DNA from: Loxodes magnus | Lineage: Eukaryota > Ciliophora > Karyorelictea > Loxodida > Loxodidae | DNA length: 64,000 nucleotides | Assembly: GCA_946699065.1 (NCBI GenBank) | Contig: CAMPDV010002121.1 | Location: forward strand, 1 to 64,000 | Direction of reading: 5' to 3' | Part shown: positions 1 to 12,424 of the stretch, one piece after another | How positions within the stretch are numbered: the stretch's first letter is position 1 | Layout: every line of letters begins with the position of its first letter | Notes under the pieces: model-generated | Seen by the model: the letters and a program-made list of their open reading frames with translations, nothing else | Databases searched by the model: none | What the model was told of the DNA's origin: nothing | Program-made: the position numbers and the translations under genes

Positions 1-80
1 CTTCATTTATTCACTTTTCAAAATATTATCTTCAATCTCAAAGCATACTCCTTAAATCTGAAAGTTATCTTCTTTTCTCA
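1..80 (+). repeat. Exemplar monomer A' (80 bp, hinge cttcaatctc)
   Basis: First unit of the window; the next unit starts identically at 81. Head A with the short hinge cttcaatctc, 3 bp shorter than the 83 bp form. It is abundant left of about 42 kb and often precedes a B monomer. Confidence 0.95.
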
Positions 81-569
81 CTTCATTTATTCACTTTTCA
101 AAATATTATCTTCAATCTCAAAGCATACTCCTTAAATCTGAAAGTTATCTTCTTTTATTACTTTATTATTCACTTTTCAAAATATTATCTTCTTTTATCT
201 CAAAGCATACTCCTTAAATCTGAAAGTTATCTTCTTTTATTACTTTTATTATTCACTTTTCAAAATATTATCTTCTTTTATCTCAAAGCATACTCCTTAA
301 ATCTGAAAGTTATCTTCTTTTCTCACTTCATTTATTCACTTTTCAAAATATTATCTTCTTTTATCTCAAAGCATACTCCTTAAATCTGAAAGTTATCTTC
401 TTTTCTCACTTCATTTATTCACTTTTCAAAATATTATCTCAATCTCAAAGCATACTCCTTAAATCTGAAAGTTATCTTCTTTTATTACTTTTATTATTCA
501 CTTTTCAAAATATTATCTTCTTTTATCTCAAAGCATACTCCTTAATCTGAAAGTTATCTTCTTTTCTCA

Positions 570-649
570 CTTCATTTATTCACTTTTCAAAATATTATCT
601 TTTATCTCAAAGCATACTCCTTAAATCTGAAAGTTATCTTCTTTTATTA
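570..649 (+). repeat. Exemplar monomer At (80 bp, hinge cttttatctc)
   Basis: Head A with a 3 bp deletion (ctt) in the hinge relative to cttcttttatctc. The length matches A', but the deleted form is different, so the two 80 bp classes are distinct alleles. Confidence 0.95.
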
Positions 650-732
650 CTTTTATTATTCACTTTTCAAAATATTATCTTCTTTTATCTCAAAGCATAC
701 TCCTTAAATCTGAAAGTTATCTTCTTTTCTCA
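650..732 (+). repeat. Exemplar monomer B (83 bp, head cttttattattcac)
   Basis: Differs from type A only in the head: attacttttatta replaces ctcacttcattta, a cluster of changes in about 12 bases with unchanged length. The rest is identical to the neighbouring A monomers. Confidence 0.95.
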
Positions 733-815
733 CTTCATTTATTCACTTTTCAAAATATTATCTTCTTTTATCTCAAAGCATACTCCTTAAATCTGAAAGT
801 TATCTTCTTTTCTCA
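733..815 (+). repeat. Exemplar monomer A (83 bp, canonical)
   Basis: Head cttcatttattcac, hinge cttcttttatctc, then aaagcatactcc and tail ctgaaagttatc. The commonest unit across the window, used here as the consensus. Confidence 0.95.
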
Positions 816-3800
816 CTTCATTTATTCACTTTTCAAAATATTATCTTTTATCTCAAAGCATACTCCTTAAATCTGAAAGTTATCTTCTTTTCTCACTTCA
901 TTTATTCACTTTTCAAAATATTATCTTCAATCTCAAAGCATACTCCTTAAATCTGAAAGTTATCTTCTTTTATTACTTTTATTATTCACCTTTCAAAATA
1001 TTATCTTCTTTTATCTCAAAGCATACTCCTTAAATCTGAAAGTTATCTTCTTTTCTCACTTCATTTATTCACTTTTCAAAATATTATCTTCAATCTCAAA
1101 GCATACTCCTTAAATCTGAAAGTTATCTTCTTTTATTACTTTTATTATTCACTTTTCAAAATATTATCTTCTTTTATCTCAAAGCATACTCCTTAAATCT
1201 GAAAGTTATCTTCTTTTCTCACTTCATTTATTCACTTTTCAAAATATTATCTTTTATCTCAAAGCATACTCCTTAAATCTGAAAGTTATCTTCTTTTCTC
1301 ACTTCATTTATTCACTTTTCAAAATATTATCTTCAATCTCAAAGCATACTCCTTAAATCTGAAAGTTATCTTCTTTTCTCACTTCATTTATTCACTTTTC
1401 AAAATATTATCTTCTTTTATCTCAAAGCATACTCCTTAAATCTGAAAGTTATCTTCTTTTCTCACTTCATTTATTCACTTTTCAAAATATTATCTTTTAT
1501 CTCAAAGCATACTCCTTAAATCTGAAAGTTATCTTCTTTTCTCACTTCATTTATTCACTTTTCAAAATATTATCTTCAATCTCAAAGCATACTCCTTAAA
1601 TCTGAAAGTTATCTTCTTTTATTACTTTTATTATTCACCTTTCAAAATATTATCTTCTTTTATCTCAAAGCATACTCCTTAAATCTGAAAGTTATCTTCT
1701 TTTCTCACTTCATTTATTCACTTTTCAAAATTATCTTCTTTTATCTCAAAGCATACTCCTTAAATCTGAAAGTTATCTTCTTTTCTCACTTCATTTATTC
1801 ACTTTTCAAAATATTATCTTCTTTTATCTCAAAGCATACTCCTTAAATCTGAAAGTTATCTTCTTTTCTCACTTCATTTATTCACTTTTCAAAATATTAT
1901 CTTCTTTTATCTCAAAGCATACTCCTTAAATCTGAAAGTTATCTTCTTTTCTCACTTCACTTATTCACTTTTCAAAATATTATCTTCAATCTCAAAGCAT
2001 ACTCCTTAAATCTGAAAGTTATCTTCTTTTCTCACTTCATTTATTCACTTTTCAAAATATTATCTTCAATCTCAAAGCATACTCCTTAAATCTGAAAGTT
2101 ATCTTCTTTTATTACTTTTATTATTCACCTTTCAAAATATTATCTTCTTTTATCTCAAAGCATACTCCTTAAATCTGAAAGTTATCTTCTTTTCTCACTT
2201 CATTTATTCACTTTTCAAAATATTATCTTCAATCTCAAAGCATACTCCTTAAATCTGAAAGTTATCTTCTTTTCTCACTTCATTTATTCACTTTTCAAAA
2301 TATTATCTTCTTTTATCTCAAAGCATACTCCTTAAATCTGAAAGTTATCTTCTTTTCTCACTTCATTTATTCACTTTTAAAAATATTATCTTCTTTTATC
2401 TCAAAGCATACTCCTTAAATCTGAAAGTTATCTTCTTTTCTCACTTCATTTATTCACTTTTCAAAATATTATCTTCAATCTCAAAGCATACTCCTTAAAT
2501 CTGAAAGTTATCTTCTTTTATTACTTTTATTATTCACCTTTCAAAATATTATCTTCTTTTATCTCAAAGCATACTCCTTAAATCTGAAAGTTATCTTCTT
2601 TTCTCACTTCATTTATTCACTTTTCAAAATATTATCTTTAATCTCAAAGCATACTCCTTAAATCTGAAAGTTATCTTCTTTTCTCACTTCATTTATTCAC
2701 TTTTCAAAATATTATCTTCTTTTATCTCAAAGCATACTCCTTAAATCTGAAAGTTATCTTCTTTTCTCACTTCATTTATTCACTTTTAAAAATATTATCT
2801 TCTTTTATCTCAAAGCATACTCCTTAAATCTGAAAGTTATCTTCTTTTCTCACTTCATTTATTCACTTTTCAAAATATTATCTTCAATCTCAAAGCATAC
2901 TCCTTAAATCTGAAAGTTATCTTCTTTTATTACTTTTATTATTCACTTTTCAAAATATTATCTTCTTTTATCTCAAAGCATACTCCTTAAATCTGAAAGT
3001 TATCTTCTTTTCTCACTTCATTTATTCACTTTTCAAAATATTATCTTCAATCTCAAAGCATACTCCTTAAATCTGAAAGTTATCTTCTTTTCTCACTTCA
3101 TTTATTCACTTTTCAAAATATTATCTTTTATCTCAAAGCATACTCCTTAAATCTGAAAGTTATCTTCTTTTATTACTTTTATTATTCACTTTTCAAAATA
3201 TTATCTTCTTTTATCTCAAAGCATACTCCTTAAATCTGAAAGTTATCTTCTTTTCTCACTTCATTTATTCACTTTTCAAAATATTATCTTCAATCTCAAA
3301 GCATACTCCTTAAATCTGAAAGTTATCTTCTTTTATTACTTTTATTATTCACTTTTCAAAATATTATCTTCTTTTATCTCAAAGCATACTCCTTAAATCT
3401 GAAAGTTATCTTCTTTTCTCACTTCATTTATTCACTTTTCAAAATATTATCTTTTATCTCAAAGCATACTCCTTAAATCTGAAAGTTATCTTCTTTTATT
3501 ACTTTAGTATTCACTTTTCAAAATATTATCTTCTTTTATCTCAAAGCATACTCCTTAAATCTGAAAGTTATCTTCTTTTCTCACTTCATTTATTCACTTT
3601 TAAAAATATTATCTTCTTTTATCTCAAAGCATACTCCTTAAATCTGAAAGTTATCTTCTTTTCTCACTTCATTTATTCACTTTTCAAAATATTATCTTCA
3701 ATCTCAAAGCATACTCCTTAAATCTGAAAGTTATCTTCTTTTCTCACTTCATTTATTCACTTTTCAAAATATTATCTTCTTTTATCTAAAAGCATACTCC

Positions 3801-4078
3801 TTAAATCTGAAAGTTATCTTCTTTTCTCACTTCATTTATTCACTTTTCAAAATATTATCTTCTTTTATCTCAAAGCATACTCCTTAAATCTGAAAGTTAT
3901 CTTCTTTTATTACTTTTATTATTCACTTTTCAAAATATTATCTTCTTTTATCTCAAAGCATACTCCTTAAATCTGAAAGTTATCTTCTTTTCTCACTTCA
4001 TTTATTCACTTTTCAAAATATTATCTTCTTTTATCTCAAAGCATACTCCTTAAATCTGAAAGTTATCTTCTTTTATTA

Positions 4079-4490
4079 CTTTTATTATTCACTTTTCAAA
4101 ATATTATCTTCTTTTATCTCAAAGCATACTCCTTAAATCTGAAAGTTATCTTCTTTTCTCACTTCATTTATTCACTTTTCAAAATATTATCTTCTTTTAT
4201 CTCAAAGCATACTCCTTAAATCTGAAAGTTATCTTCTTTTCTCACTTCATTTATTCACTTTTCAAAATATTATCTTCAATCTCAAAGCATACTCCTTAAA
4301 TCTGAAAGTTATCTTCTTTTCTCACTTCATTTATTCACTTTTCAAAATATTATCTTCTTTTATCTCAAAGCATACTCCTTAAATCTGAAAGTTATCTTCT
4401 TTTCTCACTTCACTTATTCACTTTTCAAAATATTATCTTCTTTTATCTCAAAGCATACTCCTTAAATCTGAAAGTTATCTTCTTTTCTCA
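4079..4490 (+). repeat. Five-monomer block B-A-A'-A-J, copy 1 of 4
   Basis: A 412 bp string of five monomers ending in the rare J head. The same ordered string starts again at 23531, 25177 and 26164. The first copy is about 19 kb from the others, suggesting shared descent of a segment across the array. Order was read by eye. Confidence 0.75.
4408..4490 (+). repeat. Exemplar monomer J (head cttcacttattc)
   Basis: Head A with one T-to-C change. A useful rare marker, found near 1955, 4408, 23860, 25506, 26493, 29607, 31988 and 35526. Confidence 0.9.
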
Positions 4491-4893
4491 CTTCATTTAT
4501 TCACTTTTCAAAATATTATCTTCAATCTCAAAGCATACTCCTTAAATCTGAAAGTTATCTTCTTTTCTCACTTCATTTATTCACTTTTCAAAATATTATC
4601 TTCAATCTCAAAGCATACTCCTTAAATCTGAAAGTTATCTTCTTTTATTACTTTTATTATTCACTTTTCAAAATATTATCTTCAATCTCAAAGCATACTC
4701 CTTAAATCTGAAAGTTATCTTCTTTTATTACTTTTATTATTCACTTTTCAAAATATTATCTTCTTTTATCTCAAAGCATACTCCTTAAATCTGAAAGTTA
4801 TCTTCTTTTCTCACTTCATTTATTCACTTTTCAAAATATTATCTTCAATCTCAAAGCATACTCCTTAAATCTGAAAGTTATCTTCTTTTAATA

Positions 4894-4976
4894 CTTTTAT
4901 TATTCACCTTTCAAAATATTATCTTCTTTTATCTCAAAGCATACTCCTTAAATCTGAAAGTTATCTTCTTTTCTCA
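4894..4976 (+). repeat. Exemplar monomer G (preceded by aata, cacctttc allele)
   Basis: Like B with cacctttc, but the preceding bases read aata instead of atta. Seen three times (4894, about 8916, about 10474). The first and third lie 5,580 bp apart in similar monomer contexts. Confidence 0.85.
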
Positions 4977-6689
4977 CTTCATTTATTCACTTTTCAAAAT
5001 ATTATCTTCAATCTCAAAGCATACTCCTTAAATCTGAAAGTTATCTTCTTTTATTACTTTTATTATTCACTTTTCAAAATATTATCTTTTATCTCAAAGC
5101 ATACTCCTTAAATCTGAAAGTTATCTTCTTTTCTCACTTCATTTATTCACTTTTCAAAATATTATCTTCTTTTATCTCAAAGCATACTCCTTAAATCTGA
5201 AAGTTATCTTCTTTTCTCACTTCATTTATTCACTTTTCAAAATATTATCTTTTATCTCAAAGCATACTCCTTAAATCTGAAAGTTATCTTCTTTTATTAC
5301 TTTTATTATTCACTTTTCAAAATATTATCTTCTTTTATCTCAAAGCATACTCCTTAAATCTGAAAGTTATCTTCTTTTCTCACTTCATTTATTCACTTTT
5401 CAAAATATTATCTTCTTTTATCTCAAAGCATACTCCTTAAATCTGAAAGTTATCTTCTTTTATTACTTTTATTATTCACCTTTCAAAATATTATCTTCAA
5501 TCTCAAAGCATACTCCTTAAATCTGAAAGTTATCTTCTTTTATTACTTCATTTATTCACTTTTCAAAATATTATCTTCTTTTATCTCAAAGCATACTCCT
5601 TAAATCTGAAAGTTATCTTCTTTTCTCACTTCATTTATTCACTTTTCAAAATATTATCTTCTTTTATCTCAAAGCATACTCCTTAAATCTGAAAGTTATC
5701 TTCTTTTCTCACTTCATTTATTCACTTTTCAAAATATTATCTTCTTTTATCTCAAAGCATACTCCTTAAATCTGAAAGTTATCTTCTTTTATTACTTTTA
5801 TTATTCACTTTTCAAAATATTATCTTCTTTTATCTCAAAGCATACTCCTTAAATCTGAAAGTTATCTTCTTTTCTCACTTCATTTATTCACTTTTCAAAA
5901 TATTATCTTCTTTTATCTCAAAGCATACTCCTTAAATCTGAAAGTTATCTTCTTTTCTCACTTCATTTATTCACTTTTCAAAATATTATCTTCAATCTCA
6001 AAGCATACTCCTTAAATCTGAAAGTTATCTTCTTTTATTACTTTTATTATTCACCTTTCAAAATATTATCTTCTTTTATCTCAAAGCATACTCCTTAAAT
6101 CTGAAAGTTATCTTCTTTTCTCACTTCATTTATTCACTTTTCAAAATATTATCTTCTTTTATCTCAAAGCATACTCCTTAAATCTGAAAGTTATCTTCTT
6201 TTCTCACTTCATTTATTCACTTTTCAAAATATTATCTTCTTTTATCTCAAAGCATACTCCTTAAATCTGAAAGTTATCTTCTTTTCTCACTTCATTTATT
6301 CACTTTTCAAAATATTATCTTCTTTTATCTCAAAGCATACTCCTTAAATCTGAAAGTTATCTTCTTTTATTACTTTTATTATTCACTTTTCAAAATATTA
6401 TCTTCTTTTATCTCAAAGCATACTCCTTAAATCTGAAAGTTATCTTCTTTTATTACTTTTATTATTCACTTTTCAAATATTATCTTCTTTTATCTCAAAG
6501 CATACTCCTTAAATCTGAAAGTTATCTTCTTTTCTCACTTCATTTATTCACTTTTCAAAATATTATCTTCTTTTATCTCAAAGCATACTCCTTAAATCTG
6601 AAAGTTATCTTCTTTTCTCACTTCATTTATTCACTTTTCAAAATATTATCTTTTATCTCAAAGCATACTCCTTAAATCTGAAAGTTATC

Positions 6690-7330
6690 TTCTTTTATTA
6701 CTTTTATTATTCACTTTTCAAAATATTATCTTCTTTTATCTCAAAGCATACTCCTTAAATCTGAAAGTTATCTTCTTTTCTCACTTCATTTATTCACTTT
6801 TCAAAATATTATCTTCAATCTCAAAGCATACTCCTTAAATCTGAAAGTCTATCTTCTTTTCTCACTTCATTTATTCACTTTTCAAAATATTATCTTCTTT
6901 TATCTCAAAGCATACTCCTTAAATCTGAAAGTTATCTTCTTTTATTACTTTTATTATTCACTTTTCAAAATATTATCTTCTTTTATCTCAAAGCATACTC
7001 CTTAAATCTGAAAGTTATCTTCTTTTCTCACTTCATTTATTCACTTTTCAAAATATTATCTTCTTTTATCTCAAAGCATACTCCTTAAATCTGAAAGTTA
7101 TCTTCTTTTCTCACTTCATTTATTCACTTTTCAAAATATTATCTTTTATCTCAAAGCATACTCCTTAAATCTGAAAGTTATCTTCTTTTATTACTTTTAT
7201 TATTCACTTTTCAAAATATTATCTTCTTTTATCTCAAAGCATACTCCTTAAATCTGAAAGTTATCTTCTTTTCTCACTTCATTTATTCACTTTTCAAAAT
7301 ATTATCTTCTTTTATCTCAAAGCATACTCC
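6690..7330 (+). repeat. Block repeated 2,461 bp downstream (copy 1)
   Basis: Monomer order B, A' (tail agtctatc at 6844), A, B, A, At, B, A. The same order with the same marker occurs around 9305 (offset 2,461). Ends are approximate. Confidence 0.65.
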
Positions 7331-7522
7331 TTAAATCTGAAAGTTATCTTCTTTTATTACTTTTATTATTCACTTTTCAAAATATTATCTTCTTTTATCT
7401 CAAAGCATACTCCTTAAATCTGAAAGTTATCTTCTTTTCTCACTTCATTTATTCACTTTTCAAAATATTATCTTCAATCTCAAAGCATACTCCTTAAATC
7501 TGAAAGTTATCTTCTTTTATTA
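6948..7522 (+). repeat. Seven-monomer higher-order repeat (575 bp), copy 1
   Basis: Monomer order B, A, At, B, A, B, A' (five of 83 bp and two of 80 bp, 575 bp). The next seven monomers repeat the order exactly, with B heads at 6948, 7523 and 8098. This is the cleanest small higher-order repeat in the left half. Confidence 0.85.
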
Positions 7523-8097
7523 CTTTTATTATTCACTTTTCAAAATATTATCTTCTTTTATCTCAAAGCATACTCCTTAAATCTGAAAGTTATCTTCTTT
7601 TCTCACTTCATTTATTCACTTTTCAAAATATTATCTTCTTTTATCTCAAAGCATACTCCTTAAATCTGAAAGTTATCTTCTTTTCTCACTTCATTTATTC
7701 ACTTTTCAAAATATTATCTTTTATCTCAAAGCATACTCCTTAAATCTGAAAGTTATCTTCTTTTATTACTTTTATTATTCACTTTTCAAAATATTATCTT
7801 CTTTTATCTCAAAGCATACTCCTTAAATCTGAAAGTTATCTTCTTTTCTCACTTCATTTATTCACTTTTCAAAATATTATCTTCTTTTATCTCAAAGCAT
7901 ACTCCTTAAATCTGAAAGTTATCTTCTTTTATTACTTTTATTATTCACTTTTCAAAATATTATCTTCTTTTATCTCAAAGCATACTCCTTAAATCTGAAA
8001 GTTATCTTCTTTTCTCACTTCATTTATTCACTTTTCAAAATATTATCTTCAATCTCAAAGCATACTCCTTAAATCTGAAAGTTATCTTCTTTTATTA
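7523..8097 (+). repeat. Seven-monomer higher-order repeat (575 bp), copy 2
   Basis: Same order B, A, At, B, A, B, A' as 6948-7522. After 8098 the order departs (B, B, A'). Confidence 0.85.
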
Positions 8098-9150
8098 CTT
8101 TTATTATTCACTTTTCAAAATATTATCTTCTTTTATCTCAAAGCATACTCCTTAAATCTGAAAGTTATCTTCTTTTATTACTTTTATTATTCACTTTTCA
8201 AAATATTATCTTCTTTTATCTCAAAGCATACTCCTTAAATCTGAAAGTTATCTTCTTTTCTCACTTCATTTATTCACTTTTCAAAATATTATCTTCAATC
8301 TCAAAGCATACTCCTTAAATCTGAAAGTTATCTTCTTTTATTACTTTTATTATTCACCTTTCAAAATATTATCTTCTTTTATCTCAAAGCATACTCCTTA
8401 AATCTGAAAGTTATCTTCTTTTCTCACTTCATTTATTCACTTTTCAAAATATTATCTTTTATCTCAAAGCATACTCCTTAAATCTGAAAGTTATCTTCTT
8501 TTCTCACTTCATTTATTCACTTTTCAAAATATTATCTTCTTTTATCTCAAAGCATACTCCTTAAATCTGAAAGTTATCTTCTTTTCTCACTTCATTTATT
8601 CACTTTTAAAAATATTATCTTCTTTTATCTCAAAGCATACTCCTTAAATCTGAAAGTTATCTTCTTTTCTCACTTCATTTATTCACTTTTCAAAATATTA
8701 TCTTCAATCTCAAAGCATACTCCTTAAATCTGAAAGTTATCTTCTTTTATTACTTTTATTATTCACTTTTCAAAATATTATCTTCTTTTATCTCAAAGCA
8801 TACTCCTTAAATCTGAAAGTTATCTTCTTTTCTCACTTCATTTATTCACTTTTCAAAATATTATCTTCAATCTCAAAGCATACTCCTTAAATCTGAAAGT
8901 TATCTTCTTTTAATACTTTTATTATTCACCTTTCAAAATATTATCTTCAATCTCAAAGCATACTCCTTAAATCTGAAAGTTATCTTCTTTTCTCACTTCA
9001 TTTATTCACTTTTCAAAATATTATCTTCTTTTATCTCAAAGCATACTCCTTAAATCTGAAAGTTATCTTCTTTTCTCACTTCATTTATTCACTTTTAAAA
9101 ATATTATCTTCTTTTATCTCAAAGCATACTCCTTAAATCTGAAAGTTATC

Positions 9151-9791
9151 TTCTTTTATTACTTTTATTATTCACTTTTCAAAATATTATCTTCTTTTAT
9201 CTCAAAGCATACTCCTTAAATCTGAAAGTTATCTTCTTTTCTCACTTCATTTATTCACTTTTCAAAATATTATCTTCAATCTCAAAGCATACTCCTTAAA
9301 TCTGAAAGTCTATCTTCTTTTCTCACTTCATTTATTCACTTTTCAAAATATTATCTTCTTTTATCTCAAAGCATACTCCTTAAATCTGAAAGTTATCTTC
9401 TTTTATTACTTTTATTATTCACTTTTCAAAATATTATCTTCTTTTATCTCAAAGCATACTCCTTAAATCTGAAAGTTATCTTCTTTTCTCACTTCATTTA
9501 TTCACTTTTCAAAATATTATCTTCTTTTATCTCAAAGCATACTCCTTAAATCTGAAAGTTATCTTCTTTTCTCACTTCATTTATTCACTTTTCAAAATAT
9601 TATCTTTTATCTCAAAGCATACTCCTTAAATCTGAAAGTTATCTTCTTTTATTACTTTTATTATTCACTTTTCAAAATATTATCTTCTTTTATCTCAAAG
9701 CATACTCCTTAAATCTGAAAGTTATCTTCTTTTCTCACTTCATTTATTCACTTTTCAAAATATTATCTTCTTTTATCTCAAAGCATACTCC
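9151..9791 (+). repeat. Block repeated from 2,461 bp upstream (copy 2)
   Basis: Matches 6690-7330 in monomer order, with tail agtctatc at 9305. The next monomer differs (A here, B in copy 1), which sets the right limit. Confidence 0.65.
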
Positions 9792-11045
9792 TTAAATCTG
9801 AAAGTTATCTTCTTTTCTCACTTCATTTATTCACTTTTCAAAATATTATCTTCAATCTCAAAGCATACTCCTTAAATCTGAAAGTCTATCTTCTTTTATT
9901 ACTTTTATTATTCACTTTTCAAAATATTATCTTCTTTTATCTCAAAGCATACTCCTTAAATCTGAAAGTTATCTTCTTTTCTCACTTCATTTATTCACTT
10001 TTCAAAATATTATCTTTTATCTCAAAGCATACTCCTTAAATCTGAAAGTTATCTTCTTTTATTACTTTTATTATTCACTTTTCAAAATATTATCTTCTTT
10101 TATCTCAAAGCATACTCCTTAAATCTGAAAGTTATCTTCTTTTCTCACTTCATTTATTCACTTTTAAAAATATTATCTTCTTTTATCTCAAAGCATACTC
10201 CTTAAATCTGAAAGTTATCTTCTTTTCTCACTTCATTTATTCACTTTTCAAAATATTATCTTCAATCTCAAAGCATACTCCTTAAATCTGAAAGTTATCT
10301 TCTTTTATTACTTTTATTATTCACTTTTCAAAATATTATCTTCTTTTATCTCAAAGCATACTCCTTAAATCTGAAAGTTATCTTCTTTTCTCACTTCATT
10401 TATTCACTTTTCAAAATATTATCTTCAATCTCAAAGCATACTCCTTAAATCTGAAAGTTATCTTCTTTTAATACTTTTATTATTCACCTTTCAAAATATT
10501 ATCTTCTTTTATCTCAAAGCATACTCCTTAAATCTGAAAGTTATCTTCTTTTCTCACTTCATTTATTCACTTTTCAAAATATTATCTTCAATCTCAAAGC
10601 ATACTCCTTAAATCTGAAAGTTATCTTCTTTTATTACTTTTATTATTCACTTTTCAAAATATTATCTTCTTTTATCTCAAAGCATACTCCTTAAATCTGA
10701 AAGTTATCTTCTTTTCTCACTTCATTTATTCACTTTTCAAAATATTATCTTCTTTTATCTCAAAGCATACTCCTTAAATCTGAAAGTTATCTTCTTTTCT
10801 CACTTCATTTATTCACTTTTCAAAATATTATCTTTTATCTCAAAGCATACTCCTTAAATCTGAAAGTTATCTTCTTTTATTACTTTTATTATTCACTTTT
10901 CAAAATATTATCTTCTTTTATCTCAAAGCATACTCCTTAAATCTGAAAGTTATCTTCTTTTCTCACTTCATTTATTCACTTTTCAAAATATTATCTTCAA
11001 TCTCAAAGCATACTCCTTAAATCTGAAAGTTATCTTCTTTTATTA

Positions 11046-11128
11046 CTTTTAATATTCACTTTTCAAAATATTATCTTCTTTTATCTCAAAGCATACTCCT
11101 TAAATCTGAAAGTTATCTTCTTTTCTCA
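11046..11128 (+). repeat. Exemplar monomer F (head cttttaatattc)
   Basis: Head B with one T-to-A change giving ttttaatattc. Diagnostic of 11.0-17.7 kb. Confidence 0.92.
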
Positions 11129-12424
11129 CTTCATTTATTCACTTTTCAAAATATTATCTTCTTTTATCTCAAAGCATACTCCTTAAATCTGAAAGTTATC
11201 TTCTTTTCTCACTTCATTTATTCACTTTTCAAAATATTATCTTCTTTTATCTCAAAGCATACTCCTTAAATCTGAAAGTTATCTTCTTTTCTCACTTCAT
11301 TTATTCACTTTTCAAAATATTATCTTCTTTTATCTCAAAGCATACTCCTTAAATCTGAAAGTTATCTTCTTTTCTCACTTCATTTATTCACTTTTCAAAA
11401 TATTATCTTCAATCTCAAAGCAAACTCCTTAAATCTGAAAGTTATCTTCTTTTATTACTTTTAATATTCACTTTTCAAAATATTATCTTCTTTTATCTCA
11501 AAGCATACTCCTTAAATCTGAAAGTTATCTTCTTTTCTCACTTCATTTATTCACTTTTCAAAATATTATCTTCTTTTATCTCAAAGCATACTCCTTAAAT
11601 CTGAAAGTTATCTTCTTTTCTCACTTCATTTATTCACTTTTCAAAATATTATCTTCTTTTATCTCAAAGCATACTCCTTAAATCTGAAAGTTATCTTCTT
11701 TTCTCACTTCATTTATTCACTTTTCAAAATATTATCTTCTTTTATCTCAAAGCATACTCCTTAAATCTGAAAGTTATCTTCTTTTCTCACTTCATTTATT
11801 CACTTTTCAAAATATTATCTTCAATCTCAAAGCATACTCCTTAAATCTGAAAGTTATCTTCTTTTATTACTTTTATTATTCACTTTTCAAAATATTATCT
11901 TCTTTTATCTCAAAGCATACTCCTTAAATCTGAAAGTTATCTTCTTTTATTACTTTTATTATTCACTTTTCAAAATATTATCTTCTTTTATCTCAAAGCA
12001 TACTCCTTAAATCTGAAAGTTATCTTCTTTTCTCACTTCATTTATTCACTTTTCAAAATATTATCTTCTTTTATCTCAAAGCATACTCCTTAAATCTGAA
12101 AGTTATCTTCTTTTCTCACTTCATTTATTCACTTTTCAAAATATTATCTTTTATCTCAAAGCATACTCCTTAAATCTGAAAGTTATCTTCTTTTATTACT
12201 TTTATTATTCACTTTTCAAAATATTATCTTCTTTTATCTCAAAGCATACTCCTTAAATCTGAAAGTTATCTTCTTTTCTCACTTCATTTATTCACTTTTC
12301 AAAATATTATCTTCTTTTATCTCAAAGCATACTCCTTAAATCTGAAAGTTATCTTCTTTTCTCACTTCATTTATTCACTTTTCAAAATATTATCTTCAAT
12401 CTCAAAGCATACTCCTTAAATCTG

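Larger units (their letters stand above)
1..11045 (+). repeat. Array domain I: mixed A, A', At and B monomers
   Basis: Heads are almost all A (ctcacttcattta) or B (attacttttatta). Hinges are cttcttttatctc, cttcaatctc or cttttatctc. The third, an 80 bp form, is commoner here than anywhere else in the window. The segment aaagcatactcc followed by ttaaatctgaaag is nearly invariant. The cacctttc allele occurs essentially on head B here. Rare markers include tttaaaaat (for example near 2378, 2787, 3600, 8607, 9096, 10161) and head G (4894 and two later sites). The domain limit is set by the first head F at 11046 and is a convenience, not a sharp break. Confidence 0.8.

Noticed and set aside
733-815. 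Hairpin or cruciform in the monomer (around aatatt)
   Set aside because: Only a 6 bp palindrome is present and its flanks do not pair; no longer inverted repeat was found in the consensus.
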